The position numbers and the translations under genes were made by a program. Below the pieces are notes generated by a model. That model made no database searches, had not been told where the DNA came from, and saw nothing but the letters and a program-made list of their open reading frames with translations. This document shows positions 35,948-45,242 of a stretch of 64,000 bases of DNA, in pieces (the stretch's first letter is position 1; every line of letters starts with the position of its first letter). Origin of the DNA: Fidelibacterota bacterium (GTDB lineage Bacteria; Fidelibacterota; UBA8477; JABMPR01); NCBI GenBank assembly GCA_016784025.1, contig JADHVL010000009.1, positions 79,743-143,742 on the forward strand, given 5' to 3'.

Positions 35948-36976
35948 TTATCGTTTTTCAATTCCCAGACCAGGTTTATCCAGCAAAAGAATCTCACCAG
36001 ACCTATTTCCAACACCTAGAAAAGGATCTTCCGCCAAGAGTACATTTCCATCCAAATCCAACCAACGGGCATAGGAAGCAAGTTGAGACATAGCGGTTAT
36101 TCCAATTGAGGTTTCCACCATACAGCCCATCATGATATCAAAATTGTGTTTAAGCGATAGCTCAACCATGCGGCGAGCATTGGTGAGTCCACCACATTTC
36201 ATCAATTTGATGTTAATTCCATCGTAGGCACCAACTAAACCTGGTAGATCCTCAGGGCGAACCGAGTTTTCATCGGCAACCAGAGGCAGGGGTGAGAATT
36301 CTCTTAGCTCAGCAATATCATCCAGTTGATCTGATGGCATGGGTTGTTCCAGAAATTCAACATTCTCTTCCGCCAACCATTCCGTCCCACGCTTGGCCTG
36401 ATCCACAGTTTTCCAACCCTCATTTACATCCACCCGGAGCACTTTATCTGTTTGGGCTCGGATTGCTTGCATAATGTCATGGTCATAATCGGTGCCCAGT
36501 TTGATTTTTAGAATGGGATAGGGGGTCGCTTCTTTGATTTTTTCTGGAATCACACTCAAATCCGAGATTCCAATTGTATAGGAAGAAGTGACCAAGTTCT
36601 TGCTTGCACCAAATAATTGCCAGAGGGGCTCACCCACTCTCTGTCCCAGTAAATCCCAAAACGCCGTATCAATTGCCGCCTGTAAGGAATAACTCTCTGG
36701 AAATACTCGTTCCAATGCATCTTGTCTGGACTCAGCATCTTCAAGAGGCAAAGCTAGTATTTGGGATTTCCGCGCTTGGAGCAATTCCAGTATGGCATCG
36801 GGTCCTTTTTCATAACGCTTGGATGGAGCAGCTTCCCCGTAGGCGAGATGCTCACCATCACTTAATTCCAGTATCACAACGTCATAATAACTTTCAGCAC
36901 TCCGAGCAATTTTAAATTCAAATTTGGTAGTGATGCGTTTGATGTACCATTTCAATGATAGAGTTGTAGTATTCAT
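35948..36976 (-). CDS. Enolase-superfamily dipeptide epimerase / N-acetyl-D-glutamate racemase-like
   Basis: 342 residues. The muconate-lactonising-type active site is complete: KIK (Lys157, Lys159), metal ligands Asp183, Glu210 and Asp235, and Lys257 opposite. DLDG (307-310) matches the Asp-x-Asp motif that in L-Ala-D/L-Glu epimerases holds the dipeptide amino group. It directly follows a DUF1611 gene. That pair equals DgcA-DgcN, described for D-glutamate catabolism, where the enolase-type partner racemises N-acetyl-D-glutamate. The two readings conflict: the DLDG motif favours dipeptides, the neighbour favours DgcA. No signal peptide, so cytoplasmic. Confidence 0.85.
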   Translation of the reverse strand: MNTTTLSLKWYIKRITTKFEFKIARSAESYYDVVILELSDGEHLAYGEAAPSKRYEKGPDAILELLQARKSQILALPLEDAESRQDALERVFPESYSLQAAIDTAFWDLLGQRVGEPLWQLFGASKNLVTSSYTIGISDLSVIPEKIKEATPYPILKIKLGTDYDHDIMQAIRAQTDKVLRVDVNEGWKTVDQAKRGTEWLAEENVEFLEQPMPSDQLDDIAELREFSPLPLVADENSVRPEDLPGLVGAYDGINIKLMKCGGLTNARRMVELSLKHNFDIMMGCMVETSIGITAMSQLASYARWLDLDGNVLLAEDPFLGVGNRSGEILLLDKPGLGIEKR

Positions 36977-36983
36977 AGTAATC

Positions 36984-38027
36984 CTATAAATTCTTTTCTG
37001 GGATGAGGTCTCGTAGAACCTTTTCAGCGATTATTCTCTTTGGTGCCTTCACCATGTCTTCAACAGGTAAACCTGTTTCTTCATAAATCGATTCGCAGGC
37101 TGTTTGACTTTCTCCATCGCTTAAGTCTTTCGAGTATAGATTTATTCCCAGCACAGAGGAGTCTTTGAAGGGTTTCATCAAGACTTCGTGAAGATGTATC
37201 ACATCGCAGATACCAGGCAAAGGATGATCATAGTCATCAGTCAACCGACTTGGTTGGTGAGCCAGGACAAAGGCATCAGGCATAGAGCCGTGTATAAGAC
37301 CCATGGTAACCGCGCTATAGCCCATATGTGTCACAGCGCCCTGGCCTTCAACTATGATCAGGGGTGCCTGACCATCGACCTTATCTATTTCTGCCTCTGT
37401 GGCGCCATTGACGAAATCTGATATTACTGCATCAACCGCTACCCCCCTTTCAGATATCATCATACCGGTTTGACCTGTACCGACAAATATTGAATCCAGT
37501 CCAATATCTTTCAAATGTTGCTGCAGGGTTAATGCCGTGGTCATTTTACCAACATTGGAATCAGAACCAATAGTGAGGATGACTTTTGATTTTCTTTGAC
37601 GCCAATGGCCTTGAGCGATTTTCAAACCAGGAGGAGCTTTGCGAAGATCCCAAATAAGGTGATTGAATTGGCTTAATTCCTCAATATCACCAAGAAATTG
37701 ATGTAAGCCCGCCCATACCTTTACTCCAGCCTCTAATGCAATTTTGAGTTCGGGAATCCAGTCAGGATCGACTGCACCCCCAATGGGAGCGATGCCAACT
37801 GCCAATGTGTCCGGTTTATAGTCCATAGCTTCTGACATATGGGCTACGATGGGAATGGGACCCCCATATCCCAAAACATCCTGTGCAGTCTGGCCTGCCT
37901 TGCTGGCGTCAACGAGGACACGAATTTCGTCATTTCTAAATAGAATCAATCCGTTAGCTGTTTTACTACCCAGAGCATGGAGACGATTCTGGGCGTAGAG
38001 AACGAATCTTCGTCGTTTTTGAACCAT
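36984..38027 (-). CDS. DUF1611 family P-loop protein (DgcN-like)
   Basis: About 347 residues from the ATG at 38027, which lies 10 bases after the enoyl-CoA hydratase stop. A longer frame to 38144 runs deep into that gene and is less likely. An N-terminal Rossmann-like half (IAPIGGAVDPDW) is followed by a nucleotide-binding loop, GSDSNVGKMT, and VEGQGAVTHMGYS. DUF1611 members are often mislabelled as epimerases; one, DgcN, was reported as a D-glutamate N-acetyltransferase. It sits 7 bases before the enolase-superfamily gene, the arrangement seen with dgcN-dgcA. Confidence 0.75.
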   Translation of the reverse strand: MVQKRRRFVLYAQNRLHALGSKTANGLILFRNDEIRVLVDASKAGQTAQDVLGYGGPIPIVAHMSEAMDYKPDTLAVGIAPIGGAVDPDWIPELKIALEAGVKVWAGLHQFLGDIEELSQFNHLIWDLRKAPPGLKIAQGHWRQRKSKVILTIGSDSNVGKMTTALTLQQHLKDIGLDSIFVGTGQTGMMISERGVAVDAVISDFVNGATEAEIDKVDGQAPLIIVEGQGAVTHMGYSAVTMGLIHGSMPDAFVLAHQPSRLTDDYDHPLPGICDVIHLHEVLMKPFKDSSVLGINLYSKDLSDGESQTACESIYEETGLPVEDMVKAPKRIIAEKVLRDLIPEKNL

Positions 38028-38037
38028 CTGAGAAGAC

Positions 38038-38814
38038 TTAGCGATTTCTAAATTTTGGAGGGCGCCGCTCGATAAAGGCGGTGGCACCTTCGATTCGATC
38101 TTCGGTTTTAAAAACATCTCGAAAAGCCGAGGCTTCTTCCTCAAGACCTTCGATCAAGGTAGCTTCAATTCCCTGATAGACAGCTCTTAGGGTCAAAGCT
38201 TGCGCCTTTGGACCCTGAGCCATGAGCATTTCTGCATATTCCTCAACCTTTGATAACAACTCTGCCTGAGGAAAAACGCCATTGACCAGACCCATCTGCA
38301 GTGCTTCATCAGCTTTGATCATTCTGCCGGAAAGCAGTAAATCCAATGCCCTGCCTCTACCAATTAGACGTGGTAAACGTTGGGTTCCACCATATCCCGC
38401 AATGACACCTAGTTTTACTTCTGGTTGACCAAAAAGTGCGTTATCAGAGGCGAATCTTAGATGACATGAAAGGGCCAGCTCGCAACCTCCACCTAGTGCA
38501 AAGCCATTAATAGCAGCGAGGACAGGCTTAGAGCTTGATTCGATAAGCGAGAAAACAGTCTGACCACGTTTTGCGAAGTCCTGAGCCTCTTCAGGCGACA
38601 TGGAAGGAAACTGGGTGATATCAGCCCCTGCGACAAAAGATTTTTCTCCTGCTCCTGTGACGACAATAACACGAACCGCCTCATTGCCCTTCAATTCCTG
38701 GAACGTTTCCTCCAGCTCATTGAGTACCACAGCATTCAAAGCGTTCAATTTTTCCGGCCTATCAAGTGTTATTGTAGCAATTCCACCTTTTATCTCAAGC
38801 TTAACGAAATCCAT
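38038..38814 (-). CDS. Enoyl-CoA hydratase (crotonase family)
   Basis: 258 residues from the ATG at 38814, which overlaps the trkH stop and lies 5 bases after GGAGG. Oxyanion segment AGADITQF and both catalytic glutamates, in GGGCELALS and GQPEVKLGVI, are present, so it should hydrate short trans-2-enoyl-CoAs. The substrate could be crotonyl-CoA in beta-oxidation or butyrate metabolism. No other fatty-acid genes are adjacent; neighbours are potassium transport and the DUF1611 gene. Confidence 0.9.
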   Translation of the reverse strand: MDFVKLEIKGGIATITLDRPEKLNALNAVVLNELEETFQELKGNEAVRVIVVTGAGEKSFVAGADITQFPSMSPEEAQDFAKRGQTVFSLIESSSKPVLAAINGFALGGGCELALSCHLRFASDNALFGQPEVKLGVIAGYGGTQRLPRLIGRGRALDLLLSGRMIKADEALQMGLVNGVFPQAELLSKVEEYAEMLMAQGPKAQALTLRAVYQGIEATLIEGLEEEASAFRDVFKTEDRIEGATAFIERRPPKFRNR

Positions 38815-40310
38815 CAGGACCTCCAAAAATGACGATTAAATAAGACGACTACAGTAAGAACCTCCAAACGACCCAACATCATCACAAATGCCATCGCCCA
38901 CTTCTCAAAGTCGCTGAAAAAGGAATAGTTATCAGTGGGACCAACATTTGCCAGACCAGGTCCGATGTTACATAACATGGATATAGATGCTGTAGCGCTG
39001 GTAACTAAATCATGGCCGAATCCAGTGAGGAAAAATGCAAACCCTACAAATATCACCATGAAGAATAGGAGAAATGTGGTTGTATTACGAACGGCATCAT
39101 CATCAACGAATTGATTGCGTAGTTTAATTGGTAAGTAAGCTCGGGGATGGATCATCCTTCGAAGCTCTGTGATAGCCATCTTGGTAAAAAGTAGAATTCG
39201 AATAGCCTTGATACCTCCGCCAGTCGAGCCGGCCATACCACCAACAAACATGAGTCCAAATAGAATAAATTGGGCATAATATGACCATTGTTCAAAATCA
39301 GCTGTAACAAATCCCGTTGTGGTAATAATAGAAACAACTTGAAAAGCAGCTTGTCTCAGGGGTTCCGCTTTGAAAGCCAGAATTGCCATACTTTCCCCTT
39401 CATAAAAGGAAGAGAGATAGAAATCCGCTAACATAAAAGCCAGGGCCATGCCCATGATACTCATCCAGAATTGCCATTCACGACTCCTGAAATAGCGTAT
39501 GACCTTGCCCTGTAGCCCAAAATAGTGAAGCGAAAAGTTGGTTCCTGCGAGAACCATGAAAAAGATGATCACCCAGTCGACATAGGCGCTCTGAAAATGA
39601 GCGATGGATGCGTTTTTAGTCGAAAAACCCCCAGTGGCCATGGTACCGAATGTATGGCAGGCGGAATCGAACCAATCCATGGGACCAATCCATAACGCAA
39701 TAAATTCTGCTACTGAGATGAGGGCATAGACGGCATAGAGTAATTTAGCGGTTTCAGAGATCCTGGGAGTGATTTTGTCACTCACTGGACCAGGAGCCTC
39801 AGCAGCGAAGAGCAAAGTTCCACTTCTTCCTGACAGGGGCATGACAGTCACCGTAAAAACAATAATCCCCATCCCACCTAACCAGTGGGTAAAACTTCTC
39901 CAAAAGAGTATCCCATGGGGTAAACTCTCAATATCTGTCAAAATGGATGCCCCAGTGGTGGTGAATCCTGACATCGCTTCGAAAAAGCAATCTGTATAGG
40001 ACATATCTGTGACAAAAAACATGGGAAGTGCACCAAAGAGGGAGGCAGACACCCAGCTTAAGCTAACACTGAGAAAGACCTGCCGAGGAGCCAGGACATG
40101 CTTATGGCGAGTGAAAATATACCCGAGACCACCAACGGAAAGTGTGATGATCATTGCTTCTAGAATTGCAATACTGTCTCCATCACCATATGCCAGGGCA
40201 ACCAATAGCGACAACCCCATAGATAACCCGATAAAAAGGGTCAGGGCAGACAACACATTCAGTGTTGGGATGAGGCTGAAACGTTTAGTTGAATAGTGCT
40301 TCGACATCAT
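38814..40310 (-). CDS. trkH: Potassium uptake protein TrkH
   Basis: 498 residues with about ten membrane segments and four pore-loop repeats, including SGFTTTGAS, the loop MATGGFSTK, TTTGFVTAD and the last GP-rich loop SMLCNIGPGLA. It forms the membrane channel of the Trk K+ system. The start (ATG 40310 or 40307) lies inside the end of trkA, which encodes its cytoplasmic gating subunit. The stop overlaps the next gene. Confidence 0.95.
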   Translation of the reverse strand: MMSKHYSTKRFSLIPTLNVLSALTLFIGLSMGLSLLVALAYGDGDSIAILEAMIITLSVGGLGYIFTRHKHVLAPRQVFLSVSLSWVSASLFGALPMFFVTDMSYTDCFFEAMSGFTTTGASILTDIESLPHGILFWRSFTHWLGGMGIIVFTVTVMPLSGRSGTLLFAAEAPGPVSDKITPRISETAKLLYAVYALISVAEFIALWIGPMDWFDSACHTFGTMATGGFSTKNASIAHFQSAYVDWVIIFFMVLAGTNFSLHYFGLQGKVIRYFRSREWQFWMSIMGMALAFMLADFYLSSFYEGESMAILAFKAEPLRQAAFQVVSIITTTGFVTADFEQWSYYAQFILFGLMFVGGMAGSTGGGIKAIRILLFTKMAITELRRMIHPRAYLPIKLRNQFVDDDAVRNTTTFLLFFMVIFVGFAFFLTGFGHDLVTSATASISMLCNIGPGLANVGPTDNYSFFSDFEKWAMAFVMMLGRLEVLTVVVLFNRHFWRS

Positions 40311-41637
40311 TTACTCGTGAAGCTCTGGCAAATACAATGGCACGATCACCTGCTTCGATAATACTTTTCCCTGTGGCAATTTCCTCATGCGCCCCTTTTA
40401 TAATACCCCCAACAACGGCATCTGGTGGAAAATCAACTTCTTCAAGGGGAACACCAATAATTTTACTGTTTGGCGAGGGTGAAAGTTCGATGACCTCCGT
40501 ATCAATGCCTTCAAGCATCATGACAGAGTGAACTTGTCCTCTCACTACGTAGCGCATAAAGGCGTCAACAGTTGAAAGGTTTTTACTGACTACAGAATTT
40601 ATTCCCAATCCTTTTACCAGCGGTAAATAGTCTGGTGAATTAATATGGACGATAACCTTGTCTACGCCCTTCTTCTTGGCAATCAAACCGGCAAACAAGT
40701 TGGTCGTCTCATCATCAGTCAAGGTGATCAATGCATCAAAATCGCTGATACCTTCACTCTCGAGAAAATCTACATCCAGGCCATCTGCATGAAGGAGCAG
40801 TACATCAGGCAATTCCTTAGCAGCTTTAAGTAATTTCTCTTTCCGGTGGTCTACCAGGCGGACGCTAAACTGATCTTTCAAATTAGAAGCTACGAGCCGA
40901 CCTAATTTTCCAGCTCCCATGATCAGAACTGTCTTAATCATTTTCTTCTGTTTAAAACCACAAAGTCGATACATGTCTTTGAGTTTATCCTTCAAACAGA
41001 CGATGAATATTTTATCACCAGGTTGAAAGACATGATCACCACCAGGAATGATGGTCTCTCCGTCTCTATCGATAGCCACAGTGCGGAATGGTAGCTCAGT
41101 ATATGTAGCTCCCAATTCCCTCAGAGATTTATGCATCAAATCGCAGGTATCAGTTGGGGTAAGTGCTACCATGTAGACCCGACCATGATTATATGTCATG
41201 ATTTCCTGGGCTGTGGCGTGCTGTATGAGGTGTTGAATTTCCCGGGCGGCGATTTGCTCGGGATTAATGACTTTTTCAATTCCCAGCTCAGCCAAATCCA
41301 GGAGAGCATCCTTCTTCTGGTAATCACCACTTCGGACCCGAGCCAATATTTTGGCATCAGGATTCATTTTATTCGCCTTCATAGAGGCGATTATATTGAT
41401 TTCATCGATTCGAGTTACGGCTAAAAATAAATCAGCACCCGCTACCTGAGCATCTTCCAAGGTGTTGGATTGAGCGCCATTACCCTCGATTACCAGTGCA
41501 TCAAGTTCCTGTTTGGCTCTCTGCACTTTTTCAGGGTCAACATCAATAATGCTGATGTCATTCCCCATTTCAGCCAGAGTTTTGGCCAGGTAAAACCCAA
41601 CACTTCCAGCACCGACGATGACGATCTTCTTTTTCAT
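40285..41637 (-). CDS. trkA: Trk system potassium uptake protein TrkA
   Basis: 450 residues with the duplicated RCK arrangement: Rossmann half with GAGSVGFYLA (residues 8-17), a TrkA-C domain, a second Rossmann half with GAGKLGRLVA (about 227-236), and a second TrkA-C domain. It binds NAD(H)/ATP and gates TrkH. It starts 2 bases after the threonine aldolase stop and overlaps trkH by 26 bases, giving a tight trkA-trkH pair. Confidence 0.95.
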   Translation of the reverse strand: MKKKIVIVGAGSVGFYLAKTLAEMGNDISIIDVDPEKVQRAKQELDALVIEGNGAQSNTLEDAQVAGADLFLAVTRIDEINIIASMKANKMNPDAKILARVRSGDYQKKDALLDLAELGIEKVINPEQIAAREIQHLIQHATAQEIMTYNHGRVYMVALTPTDTCDLMHKSLRELGATYTELPFRTVAIDRDGETIIPGGDHVFQPGDKIFIVCLKDKLKDMYRLCGFKQKKMIKTVLIMGAGKLGRLVASNLKDQFSVRLVDHRKEKLLKAAKELPDVLLLHADGLDVDFLESEGISDFDALITLTDDETTNLFAGLIAKKKGVDKVIVHINSPDYLPLVKGLGINSVVSKNLSTVDAFMRYVVRGQVHSVMMLEGIDTEVIELSPSPNSKIIGVPLEEVDFPPDAVVGGIIKGAHEEIATGKSIIEAGDRAIVFARASRVNDVEALFN

Positions 41638-41639
41638 AA

Positions 41640-42665
41640 TTAACCTAACACTTGTTTAAGAATTTCGATGGAGCGGAGCAGCTGTTCCTGGTGAAAGTCG
41701 AGGTGAGTAACGAGACGAATTCGATGATCATTGACCACCGACACCAACAAACCTGCTTGTTTGAATTTCAGCTCTACCTCTGCTGTATTGCCATCTGGAA
41801 ATGCTAATAAAACAATATTCGTCTGGGTCCAGGCAATATCATTTTCCAGATATCCCATTTCCAGGCAGGTTTCTGCCAGAGTTTTTGCACGCTGATGATC
41901 ATCAGCAAGGCGTTCAATATGATGATCGAGAGCATATAATCCAGCAGCTGCCAGAATTCCAATTTGTCTCATTCCACCACCAAACATTTTTCGAAATCGA
42001 TGCGCCCTATTGATACACCCAGCATCACCTACCAGAACAGAGCCCACAGGCGCCCCGAGGCCTTTAGATAAACACAGACTTACTGAATTAAAGTGATCCC
42101 CGAATGCACTGGGATCAAGACCACTTGCTATGACAGCATTCATGAGACGCGCACCATCAAGATGCATGCGAATATTCTGGCTAGCTGCATAAGCGGCAAT
42201 GTCCTCAATGACCGGCAAGGGATAGACCACTCCGCCTGCTCGATTGTGAGTATTTTCCAAAGTAATGAGTCTGGTCTGGGCATAATGATGATCAGTAGGT
42301 CGCATTGCCCCTGCAATCTGTTCCAAGGTAAGTATGCCGTGGTCTGCCAGAAGAGGATGTAGCTGGACACCACTTAGCAGGGCTGGTCCCCCACCTTCGT
42401 AATTGAAAATGTGTGAATTATACTCACAGATGACCTCATCGCCAGGTTGGGTCTGGCTACGTATTGCCAGCTGATTGCTCATGGTTCCTGAGGGTACAAA
42501 TAGCCCAGCTTCTTTCCCCAGCATATTGGCGACACGCTCCTGAAGCTCATTGACGAGACGATCTTCTCCATAAACATCATCTCCAACCTCTGCCTGATAC
42601 ATGGCAGTTCGCATGCCCCCAGTGGGACGCGTGACTGTATCAGATCGTAGATCGATATAACTCAT
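41640..42665 (-). CDS. ltaE: Low-specificity L-threonine aldolase
   Basis: 341 residues, fold-type I PLP enzyme. N-terminal DLRSDTVTRPT is a family signature, HLDGARLMNA holds the PLP-binding Asp, and the Schiff-base Lys is in SLCLSKGLGAPVGS. It splits threonine or allo-threonine into glycine and acetaldehyde. The start overlaps the lipoprotein stop by one base. Well-conserved throughout. Confidence 0.94.
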   Translation of the reverse strand: MSYIDLRSDTVTRPTGGMRTAMYQAEVGDDVYGEDRLVNELQERVANMLGKEAGLFVPSGTMSNQLAIRSQTQPGDEVICEYNSHIFNYEGGGPALLSGVQLHPLLADHGILTLEQIAGAMRPTDHHYAQTRLITLENTHNRAGGVVYPLPVIEDIAAYAASQNIRMHLDGARLMNAVIASGLDPSAFGDHFNSVSLCLSKGLGAPVGSVLVGDAGCINRAHRFRKMFGGGMRQIGILAAAGLYALDHHIERLADDHQRAKTLAETCLEMGYLENDIAWTQTNIVLLAFPDGNTAEVELKFKQAGLLVSVVNDHRIRLVTHLDFHQEQLLRSIEILKQVLG

Positions 42666-43153
42666 TAGCGATTAATCTTCAGCTTTGCGTGTAAAACAGG
42701 AATTTCATAGGCAATGGCGCTGGGTCCTGCAAAGATGGCATCTTTGAACGCCAGTGTGAAAACTGATGCATCTGGATCAGTAATTCTCACAGGGATCATC
42801 ATGATGGTGGGATCTGATGTATTGAAGACATCACCCGTCATGCTAAATATGAGGACTTTCATCTCGCCCCGACCGCCCTCGCTAGCTGAAATGGTGAAAC
42901 TGGGATTTGTTGCTGTTAAGCTGGGCTTGATTACCTGACCAACATTTGGGTCCCAGGTGAGGGTGAATTGCATACCCTTGATAATATCCTCTGTTTTCAT
43001 CAAGACAGGAATATCTACTCCTTCATCAGCGGCATTAATGCTGGAAGCTGTGACCCCAAAACCGGGATTACTCAGTTCAACCTGCTGAACTTCCTGTGAA
43101 CAGGATAGAAAAATTAATAGTGTTGTGGCAAGTAAGCTAATTTTCAGGCGCAT
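42665..43153 (-). CDS. Lipoprotein with cohesin-like domain
   Basis: 162 residues. The N-terminal hydrophobic segment ends in a lipobox, FLSC (Cys18). The mature part has the pattern of cohesin-type beta-sandwiches: VDIPVLMKTEDIIKGMQFTLTWDP, then a strand-rich region and MMIPVRITDP. Such single cohesin-like domains occur in many bacteria without cellulosomes; a dockerin partner is not seen here. It lies between recN and ltaE with gaps of 6 and -1 bases. Role unknown, likely at the outer or inner membrane surface. Confidence 0.7.
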   Translation of the reverse strand: MRLKISLLATTLLIFLSCSQEVQQVELSNPGFGVTASSINAADEGVDIPVLMKTEDIIKGMQFTLTWDPNVGQVIKPSLTATNPSFTISASEGGRGEMKVLIFSMTGDVFNTSDPTIMMIPVRITDPDASVFTLAFKDAIFAGPSAIAYEIPVLHAKLKINR

Positions 43154-43159
43154 GTGAGA

Positions 43160-44851
43160 TCAATCCTCTTGTATTAGTAATTCTTTTGCAGCCAGGAGAG
43201 TCGTCTCTCCAGGGGCTCCATCACCGATGAGTGTGGCTATTTCATTTATCCGTTCGTTTTCATCTAGTCTTTTAACCCGGGTAACCGTTCTCTCATTGAT
43301 GAGATGTTTTTCAACTCGGAAATGGCTATCTGCCAAACTCGCTATCTGGGGTAAGTGTGTAATACTAATGAGCTGGTGATGTCGTCCAAGATCTTTAAGC
43401 TCAGCACCAACGACGCGGGCTATTCGACCGGAAATACCCGTATCAATTTCATCGAAAATGACGGTTCCAATCCCATCTTTGCCAGACATGGCCGACTTAA
43501 TGGAAAGCATGATGCGACTAATCTCACCACCTGAAGCAATGCGGGCCAGCGGTCTTAAGGGCTCCCCAGGATTTGCCTGCATCCAGAATACAATTTTGTC
43601 CATACCATTCACATCAGCTTTGAATTGTTTGCTCTTGAGCTCAACCAGTCCACCTGCTTGCTCTTCCTGGCTTACTTCAATTTCAAACCGGGCTCTTGGA
43701 ATGCCAAGATGGCTCAATTTTTCCACCACAGCCTTAGATAAAATTGAGGCTTCTTTTTTGCGATGGTCACTCAATGCATGGCAGGCTTTAGAATAAGCTT
43801 GTGTGTGTTGCTTGATTGATTGAGTGAGTTCTTCCTTGCTCCAGTCCGGGTCATCCTGTTTTTCAAGTCGAATTCGAATCTCTTCCCAATAGGTCAGTAA
43901 TTCAGGATAGGATCGATTGTACTTCTGGCATAGTCTACCCAATATTCTGACGCGAGACTCAACTTCGCTCAAGCGTTGCGGGTCAGCTTGAACTTCTTTT
44001 TCGTATTCAGATGCAAAATCAGCTATTTCCTGCAAAGTGACGCGGGCAGCCAGTGCCTCAGGTAAAAATGTGGCAGCAGTCCCGGTGTAGGTACTTAAAC
44101 CCTCCAATTGTCTAATAATGGTGTTCAAGCGTTCCAGGGCGGAGCCATCCGAACCATCAACCTCTTTAAACAGAGCAGAGGCTTGTTCGCTGATCGTCAA
44201 CGCATTTTCCAGAACACGACGTTCTTTTTCCAGCTCATCCAACTCATTAGGCTGAGGATTAATTTCATTCAGCTCCTGGAGTTGAAAAGCATAGAGTTGA
44301 AATTGTTCATTTCTGCTCGAAGCCGTTTTTTCTCTTTCGTGCAATTCCCGAATCAGAGCACTCAGGGTGTGATAATTATCGGCAACGGATTGTTTTAAGT
44401 CATTGCTTTCGGCAAACTGATCTAAAAAATCAACATGGTGTTCTTCATTAAGCAGATATTGATGCTCGTGTTGACCGTGGAGGTCTACCAGTAGATCACC
44501 CAATTCCTTGAGTTCCTGAACTGTGCGAGATTGGCCATTGATCCAGACTTTAGAGTTGCCTTGAAGTCGAATCTCTCGCTTTACTGTGATGGTGCTGACA
44601 TCGAATCCCTGGGAGGCGAGTTTTTTCAATTCAGATGGTTTTACTTCAAAAACTGCTTCCACAATCGCATTGGGATAGCCATCACGTATGAAATCTTTGA
44701 AGGCTCTCTCCCCCAGAACAATGCTCAAGGCATCAACAATGAGTGATTTTCCTACTCCGGTTTCACCGGTAATCACATTCAAGCCCGTGTCAAAACTTAC
44801 ATTGGCTTCATCTACAATGGCAAAATTTTCGATATGTAGACTTTTAAGCAT
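43160..44851 (-). CDS. recN: DNA repair protein RecN
   Basis: 563 residues, SMC-like ATPase. Walker A is GETGVGKSL (about 31-39), the N-terminal signature LHIENFAIVDE and the LHGQHEHQYLLN motif are specific for RecN, a coiled coil spans roughly 150-370, and the C-terminal half holds ASGGEISR and FDEIDTGISG. It acts early in double-strand-break repair. It overlaps the VanZ-like gene by 8 bases. Confidence 0.96.
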   Translation of the reverse strand: MLKSLHIENFAIVDEANVSFDTGLNVITGETGVGKSLIVDALSIVLGERAFKDFIRDGYPNAIVEAVFEVKPSELKKLASQGFDVSTITVKREIRLQGNSKVWINGQSRTVQELKELGDLLVDLHGQHEHQYLLNEEHHVDFLDQFAESNDLKQSVADNYHTLSALIRELHEREKTASSRNEQFQLYAFQLQELNEINPQPNELDELEKERRVLENALTISEQASALFKEVDGSDGSALERLNTIIRQLEGLSTYTGTAATFLPEALAARVTLQEIADFASEYEKEVQADPQRLSEVESRVRILGRLCQKYNRSYPELLTYWEEIRIRLEKQDDPDWSKEELTQSIKQHTQAYSKACHALSDHRKKEASILSKAVVEKLSHLGIPRARFEIEVSQEEQAGGLVELKSKQFKADVNGMDKIVFWMQANPGEPLRPLARIASGGEISRIMLSIKSAMSGKDGIGTVIFDEIDTGISGRIARVVGAELKDLGRHHQLISITHLPQIASLADSHFRVEKHLINERTVTRVKRLDENERINEIATLIGDGAPGETTLLAAKELLIQED

Positions 44852-45242
44852 GCTTTCTTAGGTGCTCCAAAAAGGGAATTTTCATGAGTAGGGAGAAAGT
44901 AATAATGGAAAGAATAACACCAAATATATCTGCAACCACATCTTCTATGGTTGAGTAGCGGCTAGGTATAAAAGACTGATAGAATTCATCAGCCATAGCT
45001 GAAAGTGCTCCGATACTCACAGCAAGACGATAAGATGGTTTTAGTTCACTCCAGGGTTTATCTCTCATGACAGCCCAGATCAATGTCACACCGTAGAGAT
45101 TGTATTCTACTAAATGAAGGAGAAAATCATCAAATCCCCAGGAATAGTTGGATACCACGCGCTGATTCAGACTGGATAATGCAAAAATGAGGATCACATA
45201 CAAAACCGCTGGAGAATAATATTTAATTCGGTAGGGCACCAT
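44844..45242 (-). CDS. VanZ-like membrane protein
   Basis: 132 residues with four hydrophobic helices. FALSSLNQ after helix 1, the HLVEYNLYG stretch, and DEFYQSFIPSRYSTIEDVVADIFG are the conserved VanZ features. VanZ-like proteins occur widely; the original confers low-level teicoplanin resistance but the general role is unknown. It overlaps the nnr gene by 20 bases and recN by 8, so expression is coupled. A resistance role should not be assumed. Confidence 0.85.
   Translation of the reverse strand: MVPYRIKYYSPAVLYVILIFALSSLNQRVVSNYSWGFDDFLLHLVEYNLYGVTLIWAVMRDKPWSELKPSYRLAVSIGALSAMADEFYQSFIPSRYSTIEDVVADIFGVILSIITFSLLMKIPFLEHLRKHA

Noticed and set aside
44844..45242. VanZ-like protein as a glycopeptide resistance gene
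   Set aside because: No vanA/H/X or sensor genes nearby; the domain is common in bacteria without resistance.
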